DNA of 64,000 bases from Comamonas sp. lk (GCF_900564145.1 NZ_UOOB01000001.1:62001-126000); one strand, 5' to 3'; shown: positions 54,629 through 63,875, counted from the stretch's first letter. Translations and numbers: made by a program. The notes: generated by a model not told the origin, from the letters alone.

Positions 54629-57600
54629 TTACACCGTGGCAGGCACAGGCTGCGGCTGTTCCAGCGAAGCCGGGGCATTCCAGCGGGTCATCAAGGTCTG
54701 CCACTTGATACGGGCGGCGGCCAGATGGTTCTCCTTGACATGGCCGTAGCCGCGGATGTCTTCGGGAATGGAGGCAATCTCCACGGCCAGCGCCAGCTTG
54801 TCGGCAGTCAGTCCTGCCAGCAGCGTTTCGATGCACTGACGGTATTCGACAATCAGGGCGCGCTCCATCTTGCGCTCTTCGGTCTTGCCGAACGGGTCCA
54901 GCGCCGTGCCGCGCAGGCCTTTCATGCCGGCGAGCACGCCCATGGCCTTGCGCATCCACGGGCCGTAGGACTTCTTGAGCAGATGGCCCTTGTCGTCCTT
55001 TTTGGCCATGGCAGGCGGCGCCAGGTGGTGCACGATCTTGAAGTCGCCTTCAAACATGTCGCCAATCTTCTGGGTGAAGGCTGCATCGGTGTGCAGACGC
55101 GCCACTTCGTACTCGTCCTTGTAGGCCATGAGTTTGAAGAGATAGCGCGCCACCGCTTGCGACAGGCGCGTGCCCTGGTTCAGCGGCGCCTCCGCTGCAC
55201 GCACCTGGGCCACAAAGTCCTGGTAGGTCTGGGCGTAGGCGGCATTCTGGTAGCCGGTGAGAAATTCCACCCGCTTGGCCAGCATTTCCTCTAGCGAAGG
55301 CTTTTTGACGAACTGGATGACCTGCGAAGCCTGATACAGGGCGCGCACCGCATTCAGATCGTGGGCGCAGCGGCGTCCCCATTCGAAAGCGGCCTGGTTG
55401 TTGGCCACCTGCACGCCATTGAGTTCCATGGCGCGCATCAGCGAGGCATGGGTCAGCGGCACGCGGCCTTTTTGCCAGGCGTAGCCCAGCATCATGGGGT
55501 TGGCATAAATGCTGTCGCCCAGCAAGGCCGAGGCGGCTTTCTCGGCATCGAAGCTGCCCACGCTGTCCTGGCCCACGGTTTGCGCCAGCACCGCGACGCA
55601 GCGGGTATCGGGCGATTGCCAATCCGGATTGCCTACAAAGGCGGCCGTGGGCGAGGCATGGGTGTTGAGCGCAATAAAGGTGCGGCCTGGCTGCATAACG
55701 GCCATGGTGGTGGGCGTGGCCGCCACGATGGGATCGCAACCGATCACCAGATCGGCCTTGGCCATGTCCACCTTGGTGGTATAGATGGCCTCCGCCCGGT
55801 TGGCGATCTGGATATGGCTCCAGGTGGAGCCGCCTTTTTGCGCCAGACCTGCCGCATCCTGGGTGATGACGCCCTTGCCTTCAAGGTGGGCAGCCATGCC
55901 CAGCAATGAGCCGATGGTGATCACGCCCGTGCCGCCCACGCCGGCCACCACAATGCCCCAGGCCTGCTCGGCCACGGGCAGCACGGGATCGGGAATCGCG
56001 GGCAAGGAGTTCAGATTGCCTTTTTTCTCCTTCTTGGGCTTTTTGAGCGTGCCGCCCTCCACCGTCACAAAGCTGGGGCAAAAGCCCTTCACGCAGGAGT
56101 AATCCTTGTTGCAGCTGTTCTGGTTGATGCGGCGCTTGCGGCCGAATTCGGTCTCCACCGGCTCCACCGACAGGCAGTTGGACTGCACGGAACAATCGCC
56201 ACAGCCTTCGCAGACCAGCTCGTTGATGATCACCGTCTTGTCGGGCGTGCTCATGGTGCCGCGTTTGCGGCGGCGGCGTTTTTCGGTGGCGCAGGTCTGG
56301 TCGTAGATGATGGCCGTGCAACCCTTGAGCTCGCGGAACTGGCGCTGGATGTGGTCCAGCTCGTCGCGGTGGTGCACGCTCACGCCCTCACCCAGCTTCG
56401 CGCCCGCGTATTTCTGCGGTTCGTCGGTGACGATGACCAGCTTCTGAACGCCTTCGGACAGCAGGCTGTTCATGATCTGCAGCACCGAATGGCCCTCGGG
56501 CCGCTCGCCCACGCGCTGGCCGCCCGTCATGGCCACGGCGTCGTTATAAAGCAGCTTGTAGGTGATGTTGGTACCTGCCGCAATGCTCTGGCGAATCGCC
56601 AGCAGGCCGCTGTGGAAGTAGGTGCCGTCACCCAGGTTGGCAAAGACATGCGCCTCCTTGGTGAACGGCGCCTGCCCCACCCAGGTCACACCCTCGCCGC
56701 CCATTTGCGTGAAGGTGCTGGTATTGCGGTCGGGCATCCAGGTCGTCATGTAATGGCAGCCGATACCGGCCACGGCGCGCGAACCTTCGGGCACGCGGGT
56801 GGAGGTGTTGTGCGGGCAGCCGCTGCAAAACCAGGGCGTGCGGTCGCCCGTAGGGTCGGCCTTGGCCGCATTCATGGCGGCTTCGCGGGCATCGAGCACC
56901 GCCAGGCGCTGCTGCATGCGCACCTCGATATAACCGGGCACGCCCAGTTTCTTCAGGCGCTGGGCAATGGCGCGCGCAATGATGGCCGGCGTCAGATCGG
57001 CATTGGGGCGCAGCAGCCAGTCGGTGCTGGGGTTGGGCAGCGACCATTCGCCGCCATGCTCGTCGCTGAACTTGCCCACCACATTCGGGCGTACGTCGGA
57101 GTTCCAGTTGTACAGCTCTTCCTTGATCTGGTATTCGATGACCTGGCGCTTTTCCTCCACCACCAGAATTTCCTGCAGGCCCCGGGCAAAGTCGCGGGTG
57201 ATGGTGGCTTCCAGCGGCCAGACCACGTTGACCTTGTGCAGGCGAATGCCCAACTGATGGCAGGTGTCTTCGTCCAGGCCCAGATCGGCCAGAGCCTGGC
57301 GCGTGTCGTTATAGGCCTTGCCGCTGGAGATGATGCCGAAGCGGTCGTTCGCGCTTTCAATCACGTTGTGGTTGAGCTTGTTGGCGCGCACATAGGCCAG
57401 GGCTGCATACCACTTGTAGTTCATCAGACGCTGTTCCTGCTCCAGTGGCGGATCGGGCCAGCGAATATGCAGGCCGCCGGGCGGCATCTGAAAGTCTTCG
57501 GGCAGGATGATGTTGACGCGATCGGGATCCACCTCGATGGAGGCAGAGGACTCCACCACCTCCTGAATCGTCTTGAGACCCGACCACAGGCCGGAGAAAC

Positions 57601-58204
57601 GGCTCATGGCAAAGGCATGCAAGCCCATGTCCAGAATGTCCTGCACATTGCTGGGAAAGAACACCGGCGTGCCGCAGGCCTTGAAGATGTGATCGCTCTG
57701 GTGGGCGGCCGTGGAGGACTTGCTGATGTGGTCGTCGCCCGCAATCGCAATCACGCCGCCATGCTTGGCCGTGCCCGCCATATTGGCGTGCTTGAACACG
57801 TCGGAGCAGCGGTCCACCCCCGGGCCCTTGCCGTACCAGATGCCGAACACGCCGTCGAACTTCTTGGAATCGGGATAGAGATCAAGCTGCTGCGTGCCCC
57901 AGACGGCCGTGGCGCCCAACTCCTCGTTGACGCCGGGCTGGAAGACGATGTGGTTCGCCTCCATATGCTTTTTGGCCGCCCACAGGGACTGGTCGTACGT
58001 GCCCAGCGGCGAGCCGCGATAGCCGCTGATGAAACCGGCGGTATTGAGCCCGGCCATGGCGTCGCGCTGGCGTTGCAGCATGGGCAGACGCACCAGGGCT
58101 TGTACGCCGCTCATAAAGGCACGGCCACGCTCCAGTGTGTATTTATCGTCGAGCGTGACGGATTCGAGTGCTTTGCGCACTTCGTTCGGTAGTGGGGCAT
58201 TCAT
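54629..58204 (-). CDS. Fused indolepyruvate:ferredoxin oxidoreductase
   Basis: This 1191-residue enzyme fuses the IorA and IorB subunits of the 2-oxoacid:ferredoxin oxidoreductase family, which convert arylpyruvates to aryl-acyl-CoA. The N-terminal pyrimidine-binding part includes AGLNTAGFISGYRGSPLGTY. The thiamine diphosphate region is NLGDGTYFHSGLLAIRQSI with YNDAVAMTGGQRV near residue 560. A Fe-S segment follows residue 665 (CEGCGDC, then CNKDYSC and CVKGFCPSF). The gamma-like part is VVAGVGGTGVITIGSLLGMA near residue 760. The start follows GGAGAC. A divergent Lrp gene probably regulates it. Confidence 0.93.
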   Translation of the reverse strand: MNAPLPNEVRKALESVTLDDKYTLERGRAFMSGVQALVRLPMLQRQRDAMAGLNTAGFISGYRGSPLGTYDQSLWAAKKHMEANHIVFQPGVNEELGATAVWGTQQLDLYPDSKKFDGVFGIWYGKGPGVDRCSDVFKHANMAGTAKHGGVIAIAGDDHISKSSTAAHQSDHIFKACGTPVFFPSNVQDILDMGLHAFAMSRFSGLWSGLKTIQEVVESSASIEVDPDRVNIILPEDFQMPPGGLHIRWPDPPLEQEQRLMNYKWYAALAYVRANKLNHNVIESANDRFGIISSGKAYNDTRQALADLGLDEDTCHQLGIRLHKVNVVWPLEATITRDFARGLQEILVVEEKRQVIEYQIKEELYNWNSDVRPNVVGKFSDEHGGEWSLPNPSTDWLLRPNADLTPAIIARAIAQRLKKLGVPGYIEVRMQQRLAVLDAREAAMNAAKADPTGDRTPWFCSGCPHNTSTRVPEGSRAVAGIGCHYMTTWMPDRNTSTFTQMGGEGVTWVGQAPFTKEAHVFANLGDGTYFHSGLLAIRQSIAAGTNITYKLLYNDAVAMTGGQRVGERPEGHSVLQIMNSLLSEGVQKLVIVTDEPQKYAGAKLGEGVSVHHRDELDHIQRQFRELKGCTAIIYDQTCATEKRRRRKRGTMSTPDKTVIINELVCEGCGDCSVQSNCLSVEPVETEFGRKRRINQNSCNKDYSCVKGFCPSFVTVEGGTLKKPKKEKKGNLNSLPAIPDPVLPVAEQAWGIVVAGVGGTGVITIGSLLGMAAHLEGKGVITQDAAGLAQKGGSTWSHIQIANRAEAIYTTKVDMAKADLVIGCDPIVAATPTTMAVMQPGRTFIALNTHASPTAAFVGNPDWQSPDTRCVAVLAQTVGQDSVGSFDAEKAASALLGDSIYANPMMLGYAWQKGRVPLTHASLMRAMELNGVQVANNQAAFEWGRRCAHDLNAVRALYQASQVIQFVKKPSLEEMLAKRVEFLTGYQNAAYAQTYQDFVAQVRAAEAPLNQGTRLSQAVARYLFKLMAYKDEYEVARLHTDAAFTQKIGDMFEGDFKIVHHLAPPAMAKKDDKGHLLKKSYGPWMRKAMGVLAGMKGLRGTALDPFGKTEERKMERALIVEYRQCIETLLAGLTADKLALAVEIASIPEDIRGYGHVKENHLAAARIKWQTLMTRWNAPASLEQPQPVPATV

Positions 58205-58393
58205 GGCTTGTCTCCATGTAGGTGGCCGGACGTCGTGCGCCAGCCCTGTCTAGGGGCCGGACCGCGTCCAACTCGTTGTCATTGATAGTGAATTGCCGCT
58301 TTCAAGTGTAGAGGTGGGAGCCGGATAAGTCTTTGCTTTCTTTGCTCAATTTCAGCTATCCTGAGCAAGATTCTTTCTTTAAGAAAAGCTTTT

Positions 58394-58921
58394 GTGAACG
58401 ATCTGGACAAATTCGACATTGCCATACTGGCCCATCTGCAAGCCGATGCACGACTGACCAATGCCGAACTGGCCCAGCGCGTAGGCCTGTCTGCCGCGCC
58501 CTGCTGGCGGCGCGTGCGAGCGCTGGAGGAAGCCGGCTATATCCGCGGCTACCACGCCGATATCGACCGCCACAAAATCGGCCTGGGCGTGCTGGCTTTT
58601 GTGCGGCTGGATGCGGTGCAGACGGCCAAATCCCTCACCCAGGAAATGGAAGACGCCATTCGCAAGCTGCCCGAGGTGGTGTCCTGCCACTACATCAGCG
58701 GCACCGGCACCTTCGAGCTGCAGGTCGTCACCAAGGATCTGGACAGCTTTGCCCAGTTTGCGCGCAACACGCTGCTGAGTCTGCCCAATGTGAAAGACAT
58801 GCAGACCAGCTTTTCCCTGGGTGAGATCAAGTCCAGCCCGGCCCTGCCGCTGGCCCATCTGGGCGCGATGGCCGGCCAGGCGCCGGGAGTCACCAAGGCG
58901 CCAGTCAAAAAACGCAGCTAA
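58394..58921 (+). CDS. Lrp/AsnC family transcriptional regulator
   Basis: This 175-residue Lrp/AsnC regulator has an N-terminal HTH (LDKFDIAILAHLQADARLTN, then AELAQRVGLSAAPCWRRVRA) and a C-terminal RAM/AsnC ligand domain (FVRLDAVQTAKSLTQEMEDA). The GTG at 58394 starts the HTH at the usual distance. Divergence from the indolepyruvate oxidoreductase gene, with about 190 bp between starts, suggests control of amino-acid degradation by an amino acid or its keto acid. That link is inference. Confidence 0.9.
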   Translation: MNDLDKFDIAILAHLQADARLTNAELAQRVGLSAAPCWRRVRALEEAGYIRGYHADIDRHKIGLGVLAFVRLDAVQTAKSLTQEMEDAIRKLPEVVSCHYISGTGTFELQVVTKDLDSFAQFARNTLLSLPNVKDMQTSFSLGEIKSSPALPLAHLGAMAGQAPGVTKAPVKKRS

Positions 58922-58940
58922 AGCATTGACTGCAAAATTA

Positions 58941-58980
58941 ATAGCAACAAGCGATTGATATGCAATGGCTGCAAGCCAAT
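58941..58980 (-). repeat. AT-rich dispersed repeat, degenerate copy
   Basis: Read on the minus strand it gives GCATATCAATCGCTTG, close to the core GCTTATCAATCAAGCG seen at 36711. It lies 20 bp after the Lrp gene. Confidence 0.45.
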
Positions 58981-59041
58981 CATCTGCAAATTACACCTTC
59001 ATTAGTTCACATCAGAACTTTTGACCGCAAAATGCAGATCA

Positions 59042-60808
59042 ATGGCTGACGATCCTCATCCCCCACTCGCGACACCATTTTCTCCAGAGCCGCAATGCTC
59101 TGCCAGCCCGGCAGCGCCGGATCCGGGCCCCGGCGCCTCGGGCATCCTGCTGGAAGATCCCTCGGGCATGACGGCAGCCGACAGGGCGGGCGCCGCCCAG
59201 GCCGCCCAGGAGGAGCAGGCCAAGAAGTCGGCCGATGCCGTCTGGGCGCCGCTGTCCGGCCCCACCTTCCGCATGCTGTGGCTGATCTGGATGGCGGCCA
59301 ACACCTGCATGTGGATGAACGACGTGGCCGCCGCCTGGTTGATGACCTCGCTGACCACCTCGCCCGTGCTGGTGGCCCTGGTGCAGTCGGCCTCCACCTT
59401 GCCGGTGTTTCTGCTGGGCCTGCCCAGCGGCGCGCTGGCCGACATTCTGGACCGGCGCCGCTACTTCATCGTCACCCAGTTCTGGGTGGCTGCCGTGGCC
59501 TTGCTGCTGTGTCTGGCCGTGCTCTCGGGCCAGATGACGGCGCATTTGCTGCTGGTGCTGACTTTTGCCAACGGCATCGGTCTGGCCATGCGCTGGCCGG
59601 TGTTCTCGGCCCTGATTCCCGAGCTGGTGCCCAAGCACCACCTGCCTTCGGCCATGGCGCTCAACGGCGTGGCCATGAATGCCTCGCGCATCATCGGCCC
59701 ACTGCTGGCCGGCGCCATCATTGCCAGCCTGGGCAGCGCCTGGGTGTTTGTGCTCAATGCGGCGCTGTCCATCGTTTCCGCCTTTGTGCTGATTCGCTGG
59801 AAGCGCGCCCACAAGGAAAATCCGCTGGGCCGCGAGCGCCTGCCCTCGGCCATGCGCGTAGGCCTGCAGTTCATCAAAGAGTCACCGCGCATGCACGCCG
59901 TGCTGGCGCGCACCATCTCCTACTTTCTGCAGGCCACGGCCGTGATGGCCCTGCTGCCGCTGACCGCCCAGCGCCTGCACGGGCCGGACGCCGACGGCGG
60001 TGCCAACACCTTTACGCTGCTGCTGGCCTGCATGGGCGCGGGTGCCATCGTCGGCGCCTTCTTTCTGCCGCGCCTGCGCCAGGCGTTTTCCAAAGAGCGG
60101 CTGGTGCTGCTGGGCTCTGTGGTCCAAGCCCTGTCCACGCTGCTGGTGGCCTTCTCGCCCAATGTCTATGTGGGCGCCCCCGCCATGTTCTTGAGCGGCG
60201 TGGCGCTGATCATTACCGCCAATACGCTGGGCGTTGCGGCCCAGATGGCGCTGCCCAACTGGGTGCGGGCACGCGGCATGTCCATCTATCAAATGTCCAT
60301 CATGGGCGGCACGGCGGCGGGCGCGGCGCTCTGGGGCCAGGTCGCCACCATGAGCGACGTGCGCACCAGCCTGACAGTAGCCGCCGTGTTTGGCGTCAGC
60401 TCCATGCTGCTGGTGCAAAGACTGATCAAAGACCGGCAGATCGAAGAGGATCTGAGCCCGTCCAAGGCCATCAAGCGCCCCGAATTCGATGTGCCGCCCG
60501 AGGCCGGCCGCGTGGTGGTGATCATCGAGTACCTGATCGATCCGGACCGGGCCAAGGATTTCCGCGCCCTGATGCAGGAAAGCCGCCGCAGCCGCATGCG
60601 CCAGGGCGCGCTGTCCTGGCATTTGCTGCACAGCATGAGCCGCCCGGAGCGCTATCTGGAGCAGATCGTTGACGAATCCTGGACCGAGCACCTTCGCCGC
60701 TTTGACCGCGTCACGGCCGACGACGTGGCGCTGCGCGACCGCAAACTGGCCTACCACCGGGGCAAGGAGCCGCCGCTGGTGCAGCGCTACTTTGCCGACT
60801 CGGAGTAA
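59042..60808 (+). CDS. MFS transporter with C-terminal extra domain
   Basis: This 588-residue protein is an MFS transporter of the MFS_3 (enterobactin-exporter-like) group. An acidic/Pro-rich N-terminus of 75 residues precedes about 11 hydrophobic helices. SGALADILDRRRYFIVTQFW is the conserved loop between helices 2 and 3. After the last helix, residues about 470-588 form a soluble domain (VVVIIEYLIDPDRAKDFRAL and SWHLLHSMSRPERYLEQIVD), resembling an antibiotic-biosynthesis-monooxygenase-type ferredoxin-like fold. I chose the ATG at 59042. It is monocistronic, followed by a long hairpin. Confidence 0.87.
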   Translation: MADDPHPPLATPFSPEPQCSASPAAPDPGPGASGILLEDPSGMTAADRAGAAQAAQEEQAKKSADAVWAPLSGPTFRMLWLIWMAANTCMWMNDVAAAWLMTSLTTSPVLVALVQSASTLPVFLLGLPSGALADILDRRRYFIVTQFWVAAVALLLCLAVLSGQMTAHLLLVLTFANGIGLAMRWPVFSALIPELVPKHHLPSAMALNGVAMNASRIIGPLLAGAIIASLGSAWVFVLNAALSIVSAFVLIRWKRAHKENPLGRERLPSAMRVGLQFIKESPRMHAVLARTISYFLQATAVMALLPLTAQRLHGPDADGGANTFTLLLACMGAGAIVGAFFLPRLRQAFSKERLVLLGSVVQALSTLLVAFSPNVYVGAPAMFLSGVALIITANTLGVAAQMALPNWVRARGMSIYQMSIMGGTAAGAALWGQVATMSDVRTSLTVAAVFGVSSMLLVQRLIKDRQIEEDLSPSKAIKRPEFDVPPEAGRVVVIIEYLIDPDRAKDFRALMQESRRSRMRQGALSWHLLHSMSRPERYLEQIVDESWTEHLRRFDRVTADDVALRDRKLAYHRGKEPPLVQRYFADSE

Positions 60809-60819
60809 TCGCGCCCCAT

Positions 60820-60908
60820 AAAAAAGAGCTGCCAGCGCATTAATTTCTTAGATTTCAGATAGAAAACCATCTGAAATCATTGAAATTCAAGCGCAAGCAG
60901 CTCTTTTT
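60820..60908. terminator. Long nested hairpin between the MFS gene and mltA
   Basis: Outer arms AAAAAAGAGCTGC and GCAGCTCTTTTT enclose GCGCATTAAT...ATTCAAGCGC and an inner stem GATTTCAGAT/ATCTGAAATC (60851-60860 and 60869-60878). It can serve as a bidirectional terminator. The outer half resembles the AT-rich repeat family with an inserted hairpin. Confidence 0.75.
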
Positions 60909-60936
60909 ATATGAGCAGCTGACTAATGCACAGACC

Positions 60937-62109
60937 TCAGCGCAGATGCGGTGCGCTGCCCGCCTGGCTCTTGGGCCAGAAGGCCCACAGGCGCAGGTTC
61001 TGCTTCACACGTCCGGCCAGATCTCCGGCTTCCGGACCCCAGCCCATGAAGAAGTCGGCACGCACGGCACCCAGAATGGCGCTGCCCGTGTCCTGGGCAA
61101 ACACCAGTCGGTTGAGCGCCACGGTGGGCCCGGGAGTGGACAACCAGACCGGCGTGCCATAGGGAATGCTGTTGCGATCCACGGCAATCGAGCGTCCGGG
61201 CGTCAGCGCCACGCCTTGCGCGCCCTTGGGGCCGAATTGCGCATCCAGGGGGTTGAGTTCTTCCTCGCGGAAGAACACATAACGCGGGTTGCTCCACAGC
61301 ATCTCGTTCACGCGCGAGGGGTTGGCGGCAATCCAGGCACTGATGCCTGGCCAGGTGGCATCGCGCACCAGATTGCGGTCCAGCAGCCAGCGGCCCACGC
61401 TCTTGTAAGGCTGGTCGTTGGTGCCTGCATAAGCCATGCGCACCATGCGCTGACGGCCATCGGGCTCGGTCAGGTTCAGACGGCCCGAGCCCTGGATGTG
61501 CAACACCATGGCATCAACAGGATCGCGCAGCCAGGCAATCGCACGCCCCGAGAGAGCGGACTGCGCTTCAGGCAGCGACTCGATCTGCTGGCGCGTGTAC
61601 CAGGGCTTGCGCTTGCCCAGGCTGGCCGGCGTCTGGTAGAGCGGCACGTTGAAGCCATCGCCCTGCACCCGGCGCGCGTCGAACACGGGCTCGTAGTACG
61701 AGGTCAGCAAGCCGTCGGGGCCACCCGTGCTGGCCTCGATGCGATAAGGCTGCAGCTGGGACATCATCCAGTTGCGCTGTTCATCCTCGCCGGCAATGCT
61801 CAGGCGGCGCACCTCGGTGCACAGGCCCGCAAACACGGTATTGGGGCGCTCGCAATTCTTGATCCAGCCATTCCAGGCTTCGGTGAACGAATCCTGTTGC
61901 ACGCCAGGCAGTTCGGACCAGTCCACCGGCACCCAGCGGCTCTTGGTCGGCGTGTTGGTGGCAATCGGCGGGCGTGGCGTGGCGGTGCCGCCATGGGGCT
62001 GCAAATCCGGAACCGGCGAGGGATCGTTCTGCTGCGGGGTGGTGGTGCAGGCCACCAGGGTCCCTACAATCAGCGCCATCAAGGCATGGCGCAGGAGATG
62101 GAAATTCAT
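60937..62109 (-). CDS. mltA: Membrane-bound lytic murein transglycosylase A
   Basis: MltA (390 residues) is an outer-membrane lipoprotein that cleaves peptidoglycan strands. The signal peptide MNFHLLRHALMALIVGTLVA ends at a lipobox-like VAC. GPDGLLTSYYEPVFDARRVQ and ALSGRAIAWLRDPVDAMVLH are family stretches. The 3D-type domain QDTGSAILGAVRADFFMGWG holds the catalytic Asp. The ATG at 62109 is the best start for the signal peptide; it shares bases with the divergent small gene. Role in wall turnover and recycling. Confidence 0.95.
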   Translation of the reverse strand: MNFHLLRHALMALIVGTLVACTTTPQQNDPSPVPDLQPHGGTATPRPPIATNTPTKSRWVPVDWSELPGVQQDSFTEAWNGWIKNCERPNTVFAGLCTEVRRLSIAGEDEQRNWMMSQLQPYRIEASTGGPDGLLTSYYEPVFDARRVQGDGFNVPLYQTPASLGKRKPWYTRQQIESLPEAQSALSGRAIAWLRDPVDAMVLHIQGSGRLNLTEPDGRQRMVRMAYAGTNDQPYKSVGRWLLDRNLVRDATWPGISAWIAANPSRVNEMLWSNPRYVFFREEELNPLDAQFGPKGAQGVALTPGRSIAVDRNSIPYGTPVWLSTPGPTVALNRLVFAQDTGSAILGAVRADFFMGWGPEAGDLAGRVKQNLRLWAFWPKSQAGSAPHLR

Positions 62110-62278
62110 GGGTCTGATTTTGCTCGAAGCACTGCTGGCGTTGGCGATATTGGTCGCTATTGTGTGGTGGACCATGTTCTCTGGTCGCAGCAAGGGTGAG
62201 TTGCCCTCTCAAACCGCTGCACCTTCACCGCTGGAAGACGCCGGTAAAGAGCAAGCAGATGTGCCGCCCAAGCGTTAA
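62108..62278 (+). CDS. Small single-span membrane protein, 56 residues
   Basis: This short gene starts MGLILLEALLALAILVAIVW with a clear membrane helix (residues 3-24), then a polar Pro/Ala tail. AGGAG at 62093-62097 lies ten bases before its ATG. Its start overlaps the mltA start on the other strand in CATG. I do not recognise a family. Its ribosome-binding site and strong hydrophobicity support it, but the length makes it less certain. Confidence 0.6.
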   Translation: MGLILLEALLALAILVAIVWWTMFSGRSKGELPSQTAAPSPLEDAGKEQADVPPKR

Positions 62279-62468
62279 AACAAGCGCTTTTCCGACAGCA
62301 AGGGTATAACAGACCCGTAGCGACCACACCGGCTATCTGCTGGCCGATGAGAGACATAGTCTTACGAATTTTCGTCCTGTGGCACTGCTACGCTTGAGCT
62401 TTGATGGCTTCAGACTTGAAGCCCGTTTGTCTGACCCTTTCAAGGGCCGCCAACACAAGGAGTTTTCT

Positions 62469-63125
62469 ATGCGTAAAAATCTGGCCGTAACGGCTGCTCT
62501 GGCCTCTGCACTGTTGATCGCCGGCTGTGCCAACACCGGCGGCATGTCCGACACCACGCGCCGCACGGCCACCGGTGCGGGCGTGGGCGCACTCGGCGGT
62601 GCAGCCATTGGCGCCATCGCTGGCGGCCATGCGGGCCAGGGAGCCCTGATCGGCGCCGGCGTGGGCGCTCTGGGCTCCTACATCTGGTCCAAGAATCTGG
62701 AAAAGCAGAAAGCCGAAATGGAAGCCGCCACCCAGGGCACCGGCGTGGGCGTGACCCAGACCGCCGACAACCAGCTCAAGCTGGACATTCCCAGCGATAT
62801 CTCGTTTGACACCGGCCGCTCCGACATCAAGGGCAACTTTGCCCCCATCCTGGATCGCTTTGCCGACGGCCTGCGCAACAACCCCAATGCGGAAGTGCGC
62901 ATCATCGGCCACACCGACAGCACGGGCTCCGACGCCATCAACGACCCGCTGTCGCTGCGTCGCGCCGAATCCACCCGCAACTACCTGACCATGCGTGGCG
63001 TGGGCGGCACCCGCATTCAGGTGCAAGGCATGGGCTCGCGCCAGCCCGTGGCCTCCAACGACTCGGCTGACGGCCGCGCACGCAACCGCCGCGTGGAAAT
63101 CTTTGTGGGCGAACGAGCCCGTTAA
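62469..63125 (+). CDS. OmpA family lipoprotein
   Basis: This 218-residue outer-membrane lipoprotein has a signal peptide ending in a lipobox (LLIAGC, Cys near residue 20). A glycine-zipper segment (GAGVGALGGAAIGAIAGG) follows. The C-terminal OmpA domain (about residues 105-218) includes ISFDTGRSDIKGNFAPILD and IGHTDSTGSDAINDPLSLRR, then GSRQPVASNDSADGRARNRR, which bind peptidoglycan. AAGGAG precedes the ATG. It resembles the YiaD-type lipoproteins. It is followed by a clear terminator. Confidence 0.94.
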   Translation: MRKNLAVTAALASALLIAGCANTGGMSDTTRRTATGAGVGALGGAAIGAIAGGHAGQGALIGAGVGALGSYIWSKNLEKQKAEMEAATQGTGVGVTQTADNQLKLDIPSDISFDTGRSDIKGNFAPILDRFADGLRNNPNAEVRIIGHTDSTGSDAINDPLSLRRAESTRNYLTMRGVGGTRIQVQGMGSRQPVASNDSADGRARNRRVEIFVGERAR

Positions 63126-63147
63126 GCATAGTGCCCAGGCCCAAAGG

Positions 63148-63173
63148 AAAGCCCCGCCAAAGCGGGGCTTTTT
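63148..63173 (+). terminator. Terminator after the OmpA-like gene
   Basis: AAAGCCCCGC/GCGGGGCTTT with a 4-base loop CAAA runs into TTTTT, 22 bp beyond the stop. Confidence 0.92.
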
Positions 63174-63233
63174 CATGTGCAGGACCAATGGGCAGCACAG
63201 ATAACCGGTTCTCCCCGGACCCAAGGCATAGGC

Positions 63234-63860
63234 TCAGGGGGTTCTTAAAAGATTCGCCAGTTCCACCGCCGATTTGACCTGCATCTTGTCGAACACGCGG
63301 GCCCGGTGCACTTCCACCGTGCGCACGCTGATATCGAGCTGATCGGCAATCAGCTTGTTGGGCACGCCTTCCACCACCAGGCGCATCACGTCCTGTTCGC
63401 GCTCGGTCAGTTCCTTGAGTCGGCAGCGCACCGCCTCCCTCGCCTGCTTGGCCTGCAGGAACTCGCCGGATTTGGCCAGCGCCTGCTCGATCCGGTCGAC
63501 CAAGGCGTTATCGGAAAACGGCTTTTCACAGAAATCAAACGCACCACGCTTGACCGTATCCACGGCCGTGGGCACATCGGCATGGCCGGTGAGGAAGATC
63601 ACCGGCATGGCATCGGTCTGGCCGCGCTCGAGCATGAGGTTGAACAGCGACAGGCCGCTCATGCCCGTCATGCGCATGTCCAACAGCAGGCAGCAAGGGC
63701 GGCGCACTGCGGACTGGGTCTGCAGCATGAGCTCGAAGGCTTCGGCACTGGGATAGCATTCGCTGAGCAGACGGCGCGAACGCAGCAGCCATGCCAAGGC
63801 TTCGCGCACATCGGCATCGTCATCCACAATGTAGACAGTGGCGTCAGTTACTGGTTCCAT
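63234..63860 (-). CDS. FixJ/NarL-type response regulator
   Basis: This 208-residue two-component regulator has a receiver domain (residues 6-122) with the acidic pair in IVDDDADVREALAW, the phosphorylated Asp61 in CLLLDMRMTGMSGL, and Lys113 in FCEKPFSDNALVDR. A LuxR-type HTH covers residues 145-206 (LTEREQDVMRLVVEGVPNKL and ISVRTVEVHRARVF). The layout fits FixJ/TtrR-type regulators. It follows the end of a histidine kinase gene by 15 bp, so they form one operon. Confidence 0.94.
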   Translation of the reverse strand: MEPVTDATVYIVDDDADVREALAWLLRSRRLLSECYPSAEAFELMLQTQSAVRRPCCLLLDMRMTGMSGLSLFNLMLERGQTDAMPVIFLTGHADVPTAVDTVKRGAFDFCEKPFSDNALVDRIEQALAKSGEFLQAKQAREAVRCRLKELTEREQDVMRLVVEGVPNKLIADQLDISVRTVEVHRARVFDKMQVKSAVELANLLRTP

Positions 63861-63875
63861 GAAATCCTGGCTCTC

